Of a stretch of 64,000 bases of DNA, positions 33,050 through 42,272 are shown in pieces. The translations under genes were made by a program, and so were the position numbers. Below the pieces are notes generated by a model that was given only the letters and a program-made list of their open reading frames with translations, ran no database searches and was not told the DNA's origin. Numbering within the stretch: position 1 is the stretch's first letter; each line of letters opens with the position of its first letter. The DNA lies in assembly GCA_041658725.1 (NCBI GenBank), contig JBAZZQ010000014.1:4683-68682 (forward strand). The letters are read 5' to 3'. Source of the DNA: JBAZZQ01 sp041658725. Its GTDB lineage: Bacteria; Planctomycetota; Phycisphaerae; JAAYCJ01.

Positions 33050-34030
33050 ATGGAAATCAATCGACGCGATTTTATGAAGGTTTGTGCCATCGCCGCCGGA
33101 CAGGCGGTGATTACAGGCTGCGCGGGAAAGAATAAATTGATGGCCTTTAATAGCAATAAACAAACGGGCTTCCCCCGTCGACGGCTGGGGAAAACCGGAC
33201 GCGACGTTTCCATCATTGCCCTGGGGGGGATGACAATGATCCCAATGGAACCGGCCCAGGCCAAAAAACTCATCGACGACAGTATTGAAAAAGGGATCAA
33301 TTATTTCGATGTCGCCCCCACGTATGGCGATGCGGAATTAAAATTCGGACCCGCGTTGAAACCCTATCGGGACCAAATATTTCTCGCCTGTAAATCCACT
33401 CACCGCGACCGCCTGGGAATTGAAAAAGAAATAACCAATTCCCTCAAACGTCTGGAAACGGATCATCTCGATCTTTACCAGCTCCACGCCATCGCGGACG
33501 TGGAAAAAGACGTTCATGCCGCCCTCGGTAAAGGCGGAGCCATGGAAGCCATTCTCGAAGCACGGAAAAAAGGATTAATCCGCCACATCGGATTTACCGC
33601 TCACTCGCCCGAGGCGGCACTGGCGGCCATGAAGGAATTCGATTTCGACACAATGATGTACCCAATCAATTTTTGCACCCACTTTCGCAACAGGTTCGAA
33701 GTCGAACCACTCGCCCAAGCCAAAAAACGCGATATGGGAATCATCGCCATTAAAGCCCTCGCCAAACAAAAATGGCCCAAAAACGCCAACCACTCCGAAT
33801 ACGCAAACTGCTGGTATGAACCCCTGACCAAACCCGAACAGGCGAGACTCGCTCTCTACTGGACACTATCCCAGGGTGTGACATTAGCCATTCCGCCCGG
33901 AGACGAAAAGATTTACCGATTGGCCATAGACTTCGCTCCTCATAATCAACCATTAACCCACAACCAGGAAGCGGAACTCAAAACTTTAGCTGAAAATCTC
34001 GATCCGATATTTCCACTAAAACCTGGTTAA
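33050..34030 (+). CDS. Tat-exported aldo/keto reductase
   Basis: 326-residue oxidoreductase. The N-terminus NRRDFMKVCAIAAG is a twin-arginine signal with a lipobox-like GC after it (VITGCAGK). The AKR barrel follows: PRRRLGKTGRDVS, the tetrad Asp and Tyr in YFDVAPTYGDAE, the Lys in LACKSTH, and the His in LYQLHAI. It would reduce a carbonyl with NAD(P)H. Periplasmic AKRs of this Tat type are common in planctomycetes. The ATG at 33050 has GGAGG ten bases upstream; the TTG at 33041 is too close to that site. It appears to be a single gene. Substrate unknown. Confidence 0.88.
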   Translation: MEINRRDFMKVCAIAAGQAVITGCAGKNKLMAFNSNKQTGFPRRRLGKTGRDVSIIALGGMTMIPMEPAQAKKLIDDSIEKGINYFDVAPTYGDAELKFGPALKPYRDQIFLACKSTHRDRLGIEKEITNSLKRLETDHLDLYQLHAIADVEKDVHAALGKGGAMEAILEARKKGLIRHIGFTAHSPEAALAAMKEFDFDTMMYPINFCTHFRNRFEVEPLAQAKKRDMGIIAIKALAKQKWPKNANHSEYANCWYEPLTKPEQARLALYWTLSQGVTLAIPPGDEKIYRLAIDFAPHNQPLTHNQEAELKTLAENLDPIFPLKPG

Positions 34031-34147
34031 AAAGGAAACCGGCTGTATTGCTTTTAACCTTTGGAAAAGATCGAGATTTACAAATTGCAATTTCGGCTCT
34101 CGACAAGTATGATTCTTTGCATTCACTTTTATGGTAGGAGAAAACTC

Positions 34148-35242
34148 ATGGCAGCAAAATCGAGTAAAGCAGAGGAAGCGGTGGAAAGTGCGGGTAAAAA
34201 AATCGCCGAGCGAGAACAGAAGCGCGATGACGTGCTAAAACACGCCCTGCAGCAGATCACCAAGGTCTACGGCAAAGGGGCGATCATGCGGATGGACGAG
34301 TCGGAAATAGTGGGGATCGAAGGGATCAGCACGGGATCACTGGGGTTGGATTTAGCTTTGGGAGGCCAGGGGATTCCCAAGGGTCGGGTCAGCGAACTTT
34401 ACGGCCCGGAATCGTCAGGCAAAACGACGCTGGCGCTATCGGTCATCGCCCAAGCTCAGAAGATAGGCGGAGTGGCGGCATTTGTCGACGCGGAACACGC
34501 ACTGGACCCGAGCTGGGCAAAACGGGTGGGTGTGAAACTGGAAGCCCTTCTGATTTCGCAGCCGGACACCGGTGAACAAGCGCTGGATATAACGGAAATG
34601 CTTGTGCGAACCAACGCGGTCGATGTGATTGTTGTCGATTCTGTGGCGGCACTTATCCCCGAAGCCGAGATCAAAGGCGAAATGGGCGACCAGGTGGTCG
34701 GGATGCAGGCACGGTTAATGAGCAAGGCCCTTCGCAAGTTGACCGGAGCCATTCAGAAATCCAAAACGGCGGTGGTTTTCATCAACCAGTTGCGAATGAA
34801 GATCGGCATCGGTTACGGAAACCCGGAAACAACTTCGGGCGGGATGGCACTTAAATTTTACAGTTCCGTCCGCGTGGACCTTCGGCGGATCAGTTCTATC
34901 AAGGAAGGCGAACGGCTCACCGGCAACCGAGTGCGTGGAAAAGTGGTGAAAAATAAAGTAGCCCCCCCCTTCCGAACGGCTGAATTCGATATCATGTTTG
35001 ACCGCGGAATCACTCCCGAAGGCGATATCGTCGATCTGGGCGTGGAAAGCAAGGTCATCGACAAGAGCGGATCGTGGTTCAACTTCGGAGATACCAAGCT
35101 GGGCCAAGGCCGGGAAACCGCCAAGCAATTCTTGCGCGAAAACCAGGACATTATGGCCAAGATTCGCGAGGAGATTATCGCCCGTCGAGCCGAGCTGGAA
35201 GAGACACTTTTGACCGGAACACACGAGACGACTACAGAATGA
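34148..35242 (+). CDS. recA: Recombinase A
   Basis: 364-residue RecA. It has Walker A GPESSGKTTL, the DAEHALDP loop, Walker B VIVVDSVAALIP, loop L1 near EIKGEMGDQVVG, and L2 INQLRMKIGIGYGNPETTSGG. It drives homologous recombination and SOS induction. An in-frame upstream ATG at 34061 adds 29 residues with no RecA similarity; the ATG at 34148 follows TAGGAG and starts MAAKSSK. No SOS box of a known type is obvious upstream. A restriction-modification pair lies between it and alaS, which are otherwise often neighbours. Confidence 0.98.
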   Translation: MAAKSSKAEEAVESAGKKIAEREQKRDDVLKHALQQITKVYGKGAIMRMDESEIVGIEGISTGSLGLDLALGGQGIPKGRVSELYGPESSGKTTLALSVIAQAQKIGGVAAFVDAEHALDPSWAKRVGVKLEALLISQPDTGEQALDITEMLVRTNAVDVIVVDSVAALIPEAEIKGEMGDQVVGMQARLMSKALRKLTGAIQKSKTAVVFINQLRMKIGIGYGNPETTSGGMALKFYSSVRVDLRRISSIKEGERLTGNRVRGKVVKNKVAPPFRTAEFDIMFDRGITPEGDIVDLGVESKVIDKSGSWFNFGDTKLGQGRETAKQFLRENQDIMAKIREEIIARRAELEETLLTGTHETTTE

Positions 35243-35282
35243 TATAATACAAATATGATATGCAAAAACCGGAGACCGTAAG

Positions 35283-36200
35283 ATGAACATACCCCATCCT
35301 ATTCCTTATCAAGGTAGCAAACGCCGTCTTGCTGCTTTCATCTTGCGCTTTGTTCCGCCTCGATGCAATCGTTTGGTTGAACCTTTTGCCGGTTCATCTG
35401 CGGTCTCTTTAGCCGCGGCCTATCATACGAAGGCACAAAAATTTCTCCTAAACGACATAAACTCCCCGTTGATACAACTTTGGGAGCAAATCATCAACAA
35501 CCCCAAGAGCATTGCTTTCAAGTATCGAACCCTCTGGAACCAACAAATCGGGCGTGAAAAAGAATTTTTTAACGAAGTTCGCGCAACGTTTAATAAAACG
35601 CAAAGGCCTGATTGTTTTCTGTTTCTCTTAGCTCGCTGCGCCAAGGCGACCATTAGGTACAACTCGAAAGGTGAATTTAACAATAGCCCCGACAATAGGA
35701 GAAAAGGTACCTGCCCAGATACGATGGAAGACAATATCTTACGGGTATCAAAGCTTCTTCGCGGCAAAACGGAAATCACCTGCCGGGATTTTCGAGAAGT
35801 CTTGAAGTCAGCGAATTCCACGGATTTAATCTACATGGACCCCCCCTACCAGGGAGTCTGCGGAGACCGAAATCATCGGTACATTGGCGGGATAACACAT
35901 ACTGATCTTATCGAGTCTTTGGAACTCCTGAATAAAAAAGAAAGCCTTTACGTCCTAAGCTATGATGGGAAGTCCGGAACCAAAACTTACGGCAAACCCC
36001 TCCCCACCCATCTTAAATTGAAACATCTTGAGATTGAAGTCGGTCGGTCCTCGCAAGCCACTTTGTTGGGCCAAAATGTGAGAACATACGAATCCATTTA
36101 TTTGTCCCCTGCATTGACAGGCCTAATCGACCTTGATGCCAAAACTATTCCTTTTTCCGCTCCTCGCCGGATCGCAAACCAACTTGTTCTTTTTGGATAA
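35283..36200 (+). CDS. D12-class adenine-specific DNA methyltransferase
   Basis: 305-residue Dam-like enzyme that methylates adenine at N6. Motifs in order are PYQGSKRRLA (8-17, SAM pocket), EPFAGSSAV (33-41, motif I), LNDINSPLI, and catalytic DPPYQG (motif IV, about 185). A -10-like TATAAT overlaps the recA stop (35243-35248), and GGAG lies nine bases upstream of the ATG, so it may have its own promoter. The HNH gene begins five bases after its stop. Codon use is AT-richer than in recA or alaS, in line with later arrival. Recognition sequence unknown. Confidence 0.92.
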   Translation: MNIPHPIPYQGSKRRLAAFILRFVPPRCNRLVEPFAGSSAVSLAAAYHTKAQKFLLNDINSPLIQLWEQIINNPKSIAFKYRTLWNQQIGREKEFFNEVRATFNKTQRPDCFLFLLARCAKATIRYNSKGEFNNSPDNRRKGTCPDTMEDNILRVSKLLRGKTEITCRDFREVLKSANSTDLIYMDPPYQGVCGDRNHRYIGGITHTDLIESLELLNKKESLYVLSYDGKSGTKTYGKPLPTHLKLKHLEIEVGRSSQATLLGQNVRTYESIYLSPALTGLIDLDAKTIPFSAPRRIANQLVLFG

Positions 36201-36205
36201 TTTGC

Positions 36206-36934
36206 ATGCCAAAAAATAAACTCCCTCAGAATTTCCTCGATCTACTTAAAACGGTTAAAGCAAAACGTCCCCGAACCGTTATCGAACATATATTGAAACA
36301 TGGCGTCATCACCACCGAAGAGTTGGAATCTAAGTACGGTTATGCCCATGCCCCACGTGCCGCGAGAGATGTTCGGGAACTGGGAATCCCTCTGGAAACC
36401 ATCCGCGTTAAAAATTCGGAAGGCAGAACCATCGCCGCTTATAGGTTCGGAGACCTTCAGAAAGTTCGCGCTGATACGCTGGAAGGGCGAAAGGTATTTT
36501 CAAAAGCCTTTAAAGAATCCCTGATCTCAAAAAATGGATGCCGATGTTTTATCTGTCTGGGAAACTTTGAGGACCGGTATCTCCAGATCGATCACCGCGT
36601 CCCCTATGAAGTGTGTGGGGATCAGGGAACGTGCGAAAGAAAGGCCGAGGACTACATGCTTATTTGCGGCTCTTGTAACCGGGCAAAGTCCTGGTCCTGT
36701 GAGCACTGCCTCAATTGGTTGGAGGAAAAATCGACACTTCTTTGTCAGACCTGTTATTGGGCAATCCCCGAAAATTATAAGCATATCGCACTGAAGGCCC
36801 TTAGAAGAGTTGACATTGTCTGGTCCGGGAACGAAATCAAACTCTATGAAAAATTGAAAGATCGTGCGCAAACCTTGGGTAAGAATATTCCCGATTATGT
36901 AAAATCGATTATTCATGATCATGTTGATTGGTAA
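36206..36934 (+). CDS. HNH restriction endonuclease with N-terminal winged helix
   Basis: 242-residue nuclease. The first 85 residues look like a DNA-reading winged helix (VIEHILKHGVITTEELESKYGY). The HNH core follows at about 110-175: CRCFICLGNF, LQIDHRVPYEV with the catalytic His, and LICGSCNRAKSWSCEHC. Further cysteines (CQTCYW) suggest a structural zinc. It lies five bases after the adenine methyltransferase, so the pair forms a compact type II restriction-modification system. Similar HNH proteins next to Dam-type methylases occur in many bacteria. No relic of a controller protein is seen. Confidence 0.85.
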   Translation: MPKNKLPQNFLDLLKTVKAKRPRTVIEHILKHGVITTEELESKYGYAHAPRAARDVRELGIPLETIRVKNSEGRTIAAYRFGDLQKVRADTLEGRKVFSKAFKESLISKNGCRCFICLGNFEDRYLQIDHRVPYEVCGDQGTCERKAEDYMLICGSCNRAKSWSCEHCLNWLEEKSTLLCQTCYWAIPENYKHIALKALRRVDIVWSGNEIKLYEKLKDRAQTLGKNIPDYVKSIIHDHVDW

Positions 36935-37002
36935 GAGGATTTTTGGTAAAATAATGGGTTTAAACATGGTTTACGGTAATGCGAATATGAAAAGAGAAAC
37001 TT

Positions 37003-39771
37003 ATGCCGTTGAGCAAGAAAATTAGGTCCGAGTTTATTAAATATTTTGAAAAGTTGGATCATACTTTTGTTCCCTCCTCACAGGTGGTGCCGAAGGACGA
37101 TCCGACCCTGCTCTTTGCCAACGCGGGGATGAACCAGTTCAAGGATGTCTTTCTCGGAATCGGTACCCGTCCTTACACCCGGGCTGCCAATACGCAAAAG
37201 TGCATCCGGGTCAGCGGAAAACATAACGACCTGGAGCAGGTCGGAACCGATACGTATCATCATACCTTTTTTGAAATGCTGGGAAACTGGTCGTTTGGCG
37301 ACTATTTTAAAGCCGATGCCATCGCATGGGCCTGGAAATTGCTCACGCAAGTTTGGGGCTTGCCGAAAGACCGGCTCTATGCCACGGTTTTTGCTGGTGA
37401 TGAAAACTTCGGGCTGGCACAGGATAACGAAGCGATCGAATTGTGGAAGAAAGTTACCGATATCGATCCGACACACATTTTACCGTTCGGGCAGGACGAT
37501 AATTTCTGGCAAATGGCCGACACCGGGCCCTGCGGACCGTGCAGTGAAATCCACATCGATCTGACGCCCGACAAAAGCGGCGGAAAACTCATCAATGCGG
37601 GCGATGCCAGGGTCATTGAAATATGGAATCTGGTATTCATCCAATACAATCGCGATGCCAACGGCGGACTCGATCCTCTGCCCGCCAGGCACGTGGATAC
37701 GGGAATGGGACTCGAACGAATCTGCGCGGTAATCAAACATCTGGATGAACTCAAAAGCGGAAAAGTGGCTGCGATTTCAAATTACGGAACGGATCTTTTT
37801 GTTCCGATCATCGCGCATATCGAGGAAATCACCGGCTGCAACTATGGCCTCAAGCGAATGAATCTACCGGATCGATATGACAGCGACGATACCGAGAATA
37901 TCGTCGATATCGCCTGCCGGGTCATCGCCGATCATATTCGCACACTAATATTCGCTATCGCCGACGGAGCCCAGCCTTCCAACGAAGGACGGGGCTACGT
38001 CCTCAGACGACTGCTCCGCCGAGCGGCGCGATTCGGGCGAAAACTCAACGTCCATGAGCCGTTCATTTATAAACTCGTGCCAACGGTAATCGAGATCATG
38101 GGCGGAGCGTTTCCTGAACTGGCAAGCAAAGCACAATTCGCAGCCGATACCATTCGCGGGGAAGAAGAAGCTTTCGGTCGAACGCTGGATCGCGGACTGG
38201 ATATTTTTGAACTGGTGGCCGCAAAGGTCCAGAACACCGGAACGAAAACCTTCCCTGCCGAAGAAGCTTTCAAATTGTACGATACTTATGGTTTTCCGCT
38301 CGATCTGACGCAACTGATGGCCAGGGAGCGTGGATACTCTGTGGATGAAAAAGAGTTCGAGCGATTGATGGGACAGCAGCGGGATCGAGCCAGGTCGGCG
38401 GAGAAATCAACCACCGCCGCGATCAATGTTTCCGCGGACGTAAAACTTCCCCCGACAGGTGACAAATTCAAATACGGTCCGTCGATGAAACTCCAGGCAC
38501 ACCTTTTGGGCTGGCTTAAAGAAGGCGCCTGGTTCGATAGCGGGCAGATCAATTCCCCCGCCCAGGTCGATCTGGTTTTCGACCACTCGTGCTTCTACGG
38601 TGAACAAGGCGGCCAGATCGGAGATACGGGAAAAATTTCCACCGAAGATGCCGAATTCATTGTCGAAGAGACGATCCGGGTCAACACGGAGACCGTTCTG
38701 CATCGAGGAAAATTGGTAAGAGGAAAATTACAAGTTGGCCAACTGGCGGAACTCGCGGTCGACGCCGAGCGGCGAAACGATATCATGAACAACCACACCG
38801 CCACTCACCTTTTGCAGTGGGCCCTTCGGCAGGTCCTCGGCGATCACGTCAAGCAGGCCGGCTCACTGGTCTCGGATGAATACCTGCGGTTTGATTTTAC
38901 CAATCCCAAGGCCATGACGGACGAAGAAATCCGCCATGTCGAAAAACTGGTGGTGGAAAAAATCGATTCGTCCCTGCCTGTAATCAGCCAGGAAATGCCC
39001 ATCGGTGAATCCCTTAAAATGGGAGTCACCGCCCTTTTCGGTGAAAAATACGGCCAGGTCGTTCGCGTACTGGCCATCGGGGTTGATGATCCGGGCAATA
39101 TCGCCGGGGCATTCTCGGCGGAACTCTGCGGTGGAACGCACATAAACAATACCGCCAAGATCATGAACTTTAAAATCATCCGCGAAGAATCGCTTCAGAC
39201 AGGCGTTCGGCGAATTACCGCCCGGACGGGTCGCGGACTTCGGACATTACTGGGGGACCGGTATAATCTGGTCGATGAGTTATGCCAAACGCTCAAAGTC
39301 CCTTCCGATCAGCTCCAGGCGAGAGTAACCGCCCTGCTGGAGGACAATCGAAAACTCAAGAAACAATCGCAGTCCGGCCCCCCCGCCGCGGATTTAGGCG
39401 CGGTCACTGGGCAACTGTTGGACAAAGCTTTAAAAATTGATTCCGCCACTGTGGTCATCGGTGAATTACCGCATGCTCCGATCGATAAATTACGTTCACA
39501 GGTCGATTGGTTAAAGAAAAAGGCCCAGAGCCTGGTCACCGTGCTCGGTAGCCGCGACGGCGACAAGGTCCAACTCCTGGCCGCGGTCTCGGATGATTTG
39601 ATCGGTAAAGGTTTATCCGCCGGTAAGATTATCGAAGAAATCGCGAAGATCGTCGGCGGCGGCGGTGGTGGGCGCGATCAGATGGCCCAGGCAGGTGGAA
39701 AAATCCCCGACAAGCTCCCCGAAGCATTGGCCCACGCGGAAAAAATTATACGAGAAAAATTGAACCAGTAG
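37003..39771 (+). CDS. alaS: Alanyl-tRNA synthetase
   Basis: 922-residue class II synthetase that charges tRNA-Ala. It starts IRSEFIKYFEKLDHTFVPSS, with the class II core in NAGMNQFKDVFLG and NWSFGDYFK. The editing domain has HTATH (about 599-603) and CGGTH (about 709-713), the zinc ligands that clear mischarged Ser and Gly. The C-Ala domain ends GGGGGGRDQMAQAGGKIP. The length is slightly above the E. coli protein. It lies directly downstream of the RM pair. Confidence 0.98.
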   Translation: MPLSKKIRSEFIKYFEKLDHTFVPSSQVVPKDDPTLLFANAGMNQFKDVFLGIGTRPYTRAANTQKCIRVSGKHNDLEQVGTDTYHHTFFEMLGNWSFGDYFKADAIAWAWKLLTQVWGLPKDRLYATVFAGDENFGLAQDNEAIELWKKVTDIDPTHILPFGQDDNFWQMADTGPCGPCSEIHIDLTPDKSGGKLINAGDARVIEIWNLVFIQYNRDANGGLDPLPARHVDTGMGLERICAVIKHLDELKSGKVAAISNYGTDLFVPIIAHIEEITGCNYGLKRMNLPDRYDSDDTENIVDIACRVIADHIRTLIFAIADGAQPSNEGRGYVLRRLLRRAARFGRKLNVHEPFIYKLVPTVIEIMGGAFPELASKAQFAADTIRGEEEAFGRTLDRGLDIFELVAAKVQNTGTKTFPAEEAFKLYDTYGFPLDLTQLMARERGYSVDEKEFERLMGQQRDRARSAEKSTTAAINVSADVKLPPTGDKFKYGPSMKLQAHLLGWLKEGAWFDSGQINSPAQVDLVFDHSCFYGEQGGQIGDTGKISTEDAEFIVEETIRVNTETVLHRGKLVRGKLQVGQLAELAVDAERRNDIMNNHTATHLLQWALRQVLGDHVKQAGSLVSDEYLRFDFTNPKAMTDEEIRHVEKLVVEKIDSSLPVISQEMPIGESLKMGVTALFGEKYGQVVRVLAIGVDDPGNIAGAFSAELCGGTHINNTAKIMNFKIIREESLQTGVRRITARTGRGLRTLLGDRYNLVDELCQTLKVPSDQLQARVTALLEDNRKLKKQSQSGPPAADLGAVTGQLLDKALKIDSATVVIGELPHAPIDKLRSQVDWLKKKAQSLVTVLGSRDGDKVQLLAAVSDDLIGKGLSAGKIIEEIAKIVGGGGGGRDQMAQAGGKIPDKLPEALAHAEKIIREKLNQ

Positions 39772-39784
39772 TGAGTAGTCAGCA

Positions 39785-40858
39785 GTGCATAGAAGACAAG
39801 AATTGCTTTCCCCTAGTTTGAAATTTGCATTTTACATTTTGTATTTTGCAATGATCTTTATTTCCGGCTGCGCCGTTCCTCAACCCGCCGGCAGAGGATC
39901 GCAATTTCTAATGCAGGAGCCGGAAGGCAAACGCAACTACTATCTCTACTTGCCGGCCACATATACCGCTAAAAAAAGCTGGCCGTTGATCCTGACCCTG
40001 CACGGCATGAAACCGTTCGACAGCGCCCCAGCCCAAAGCCGGGAATGGCAGAGCACCGCCGATCAATACGGCATGGTCATCGTGGCACCGGAGCTTTTGA
40101 ATTCCGATCTTTTCATGCAATATCCCCTTCGAGATATCAACAGCAGCGTCAAACAGGACGAACATGAAATCATCGCCATTATGCAATATGTCACCACGCA
40201 TTGTAACATCGACCGCAGCCGTATCTTCGCCACCAGCTGGTCCTCCGGCGGGTATATGCTTCATTACATCGTCAATCGCCATCCGGACATGTTCGCGGGA
40301 CTGTGCGCCCGGGGAAGCTGTTTTTCCGAAGACCTTCTGAGCGTCGACAACGCCCGGCTGATGGCCCGACGCAATTTCCCCGTCATGATTTACTACTGTG
40401 AAAACGATTTGTCGGGAATCCAAAAAGAATCCAAACGCGCCGTGGAGTGGTATACCAACTTGGGAGTACCGGTAACCCGAACGGTTGTCCCGGGCAAAGG
40501 ACATGTGCGGGTCCCTGACCTGGCAGCCGCGTTCTTTTCCAAAAATAGCGGAATGGCCAACCGAGTTCAACTGGTGGAAATCGAAACCAGCGGAGCCGTC
40601 GGTGTTACTCCATTCACCGTCAACCTATTGGCCAATTTGCCGGGAATCTCCTACAAGGATTATCACAATTACAAATTCTCCTGGTATGTGGACGATCAGT
40701 TACAGGATCAAGCCCAGGGCCGGGGCAAGCGAATGCTCTTTGCCACCATCGTCCAGATCGGCGTGCATAACATCAAAGTGGAGGTCCTCTCCCCCGAAGG
40801 ACAAAAACTCCAAACCGCCATCCAAATCCGAGTACTGCCCGCCATGCCGAAGATGTGA
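39785..40858 (+). CDS. Esterase-like lipoprotein (LpqC/PHB-depolymerase family)
   Basis: 357-residue predicted lipoprotein. The signal ends in FISGC. An alpha/beta hydrolase follows: WPLILTLHGMKPFD (oxyanion strand), SRIFATSWSSGGYML with the nucleophile Ser in SWSSGG in place of the usual GxSxG, and GKGHVRVPD with the likely catalytic His. The last 100 residues (VEIETSGAVGVTPFTVNLLANL...) look like an Ig/PKD-like beta domain. The GTG at 39785 keeps the signal peptide complete; the internal ATG at 39851 would leave too short a hydrophobic stretch. It would hydrolyse an ester, possibly polysaccharide-linked (feruloyl or acetyl) or polyester. Confidence 0.7.
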   Translation: MHRRQELLSPSLKFAFYILYFAMIFISGCAVPQPAGRGSQFLMQEPEGKRNYYLYLPATYTAKKSWPLILTLHGMKPFDSAPAQSREWQSTADQYGMVIVAPELLNSDLFMQYPLRDINSSVKQDEHEIIAIMQYVTTHCNIDRSRIFATSWSSGGYMLHYIVNRHPDMFAGLCARGSCFSEDLLSVDNARLMARRNFPVMIYYCENDLSGIQKESKRAVEWYTNLGVPVTRTVVPGKGHVRVPDLAAAFFSKNSGMANRVQLVEIETSGAVGVTPFTVNLLANLPGISYKDYHNYKFSWYVDDQLQDQAQGRGKRMLFATIVQIGVHNIKVEVLSPEGQKLQTAIQIRVLPAMPKM

Positions 40859-40928
40859 TCAAATCTTGGATCTTGGATTTTGAATTTCAAAAAGAGTTTT
40901 TAACCACAAACCATACCAATACTTACCG

Positions 40929-40948
40929 CCGAGCGCATTAATTAATCC
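40929..40948. repeat. Dispersed repeat, copy 2 of CCGAGCGCATTAATTAATCC
   Basis: Exact match to the core at 4247-4266, in the same orientation, with similarity extending to both sides. It sits between the convergent esterase and Xer genes. Confidence 0.75.
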
Positions 40949-40971
40949 ATTTTCGTATCAGAAATTCTTTC

Positions 40972-41895
40972 TTATCTCCGCGGATGGAATCGCCGGTGGA
41001 TGCTTTTGAGCCTTCGCTGATCGATATGCGTATAAATCTGGGTGGTGGCCACGTTGGCGTGTCCCAGAAGTTCCTGAACGACCCGCAAATCCGCTCCTCC
41101 TTCCAGTAAATGTGACGCGAAGGAATGGCGAAAGGTATGGGGTGAAACCTTGCCGGGGTTCAACTGGGCCCGGAGTGCGTACTTTTTAATCATCCGCCAG
41201 GTATTGATCCTGTCCAAGGGTCCGCCCCGATGGGTCAGAAACAGCCCCGATGATCGAGCGTGTGCGCCGAGCTGGCCTCTTAAATGCTTGATATATTTTT
41301 CCACCGCCTCGATGGCCGGACGGCCAATAGGAACAATTCGCTCCCGCCGGCCTTTTCCGATACATTTGACTATTCCGAGAGTAAAATCCAGGTCGGACAG
41401 TCTCAAATCGCACAATTCCGAGACCCGTAGTCCGCAGGCGTAAAACATTTCCAGGATCGCACAATCCCGAAGGGCGAGTTTATCGTCCGTCGGAATGGCC
41501 TGGAGAATGGCTTCAATCTGCGTCCGCGCTAAAACTTTTGGAAGTTTATGCCCCGGTTTGGGAGTATCGATCATGGTGGCGGGATCGGATTTGATTTTAT
41601 TGTTCAGGAAAAGGAATTTTAAAAATGTCCTGACGGCCGCCGCTGATCGGGCGATGGAAGATTGAACGAGGTTTTGCTGAGCAAGATATCCCAGAAAGCC
41701 CTGAACAGCCGACCCTCGGATCAGGTCCGGGCGGTCGATTTTATGGTCGGACAAAAAATCCACCAGACGGTTCAAATCGCGGGTATAAGCGGAAATGGTA
41801 TTCGGGGAAAGCCCGCGTTCGACGACCAAATGGTTCAGGAACTCAGCCAGCGCAGGCCGTAACGAGTTTTGCGGGTTCTCGAGAAAATTGCTCAT
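40972..41895 (-). CDS. Tyrosine recombinase, XerC/XerD family
   Basis: 307-residue site-specific recombinase. The N-terminal SAM-like core-binding domain (LAEFLNHLVVERGLSPNTISAYTRDL) leads to the catalytic domain. The RHRY set is visible: Arg in ACGLRVSELC, the His/Arg pair in HTFRHSFASHLLEGG, His in LLGHANV, and the nucleophile Tyr in TTQIYTHI. It fits XerD in length and probably resolves chromosome dimers at dif. Its start lies 53 bases inside the tail of the small Cys-rich gene upstream. Confidence 0.9.
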   Translation of the reverse strand: MSNFLENPQNSLRPALAEFLNHLVVERGLSPNTISAYTRDLNRLVDFLSDHKIDRPDLIRGSAVQGFLGYLAQQNLVQSSIARSAAAVRTFLKFLFLNNKIKSDPATMIDTPKPGHKLPKVLARTQIEAILQAIPTDDKLALRDCAILEMFYACGLRVSELCDLRLSDLDFTLGIVKCIGKGRRERIVPIGRPAIEAVEKYIKHLRGQLGAHARSSGLFLTHRGGPLDRINTWRMIKKYALRAQLNPGKVSPHTFRHSFASHLLEGGADLRVVQELLGHANVATTQIYTHIDQRRLKSIHRRFHPRR

Positions 41896-42073
41896 ATTTC
41901 ATCTGTCGATAAACCGGACAGCCATGATAGTTGCAAAGGCACAGGTCAAACGCGTCTTTCAAATGGCCAAGCGAGAGCCGGGATTCGCAGCGGATATCGG
42001 CGATATCAATCAACGGACAAACGTTTCCGGCTATTGGATGTAATGATCGACTCATGTTACGATCTATCGACAT
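41843..42073 (-). CDS. Short Cys-rich protein with CPLID...RC...CPVY pattern
   Basis: 76-residue soluble protein, not in a named family that I know. The core has CPLIDIADIRCESRLSLG, then AFDLCLCNYHGCPVYRQM. I have seen this CP-x-D-x-D-x-RC ... C...CPVY arrangement in planctomycete proteins, and the cysteine spacing suggests a metal or Fe-S site. The last 17 residues overlap xerD in another frame, a sign of coupling. The start at 42073 is chosen because it yields the core with a short lead; a ribosome site (AAAGG) is 12 bases upstream. Its family needs a search; the gene call itself rests on the cysteine pattern. Confidence 0.55.
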   Translation of the reverse strand: MSIDRNMSRSLHPIAGNVCPLIDIADIRCESRLSLGHLKDAFDLCLCNYHGCPVYRQMKYEQFSREPAKLVTACAG

Positions 42074-42144
42074 TCGTTGAAAGAAACCTTTAGCGAAGTT
42101 CCTCTTGAAATGGATATAGTGCGAGCCAAGATTTTCGGGCGACA

Positions 42145-42213
42145 TACGATCCGCGACCGTAAGGGAGCGGGTAATTACTTTTGTAACCCGCTTCCTCACG
42201 GTCGCGGATCGTA
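42145..42213. repeat. Long inverted repeat, family A (copy 2)
   Basis: Two 28-base arms (42145-42172 and 42186-42213) with two mismatches, around a 13-base loop. Each left half carries GCGACCGTAAGGGAGCGGGT, as at 7571-7598. It lies upstream of the small Cys-rich gene, within the likely operon. Confidence 0.92.
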
Positions 42214-42272
42214 TATTGTTTGACTCGCTCGAAAAAAATCTGGGCAAGCCGACATAACGGAATAATAATATA

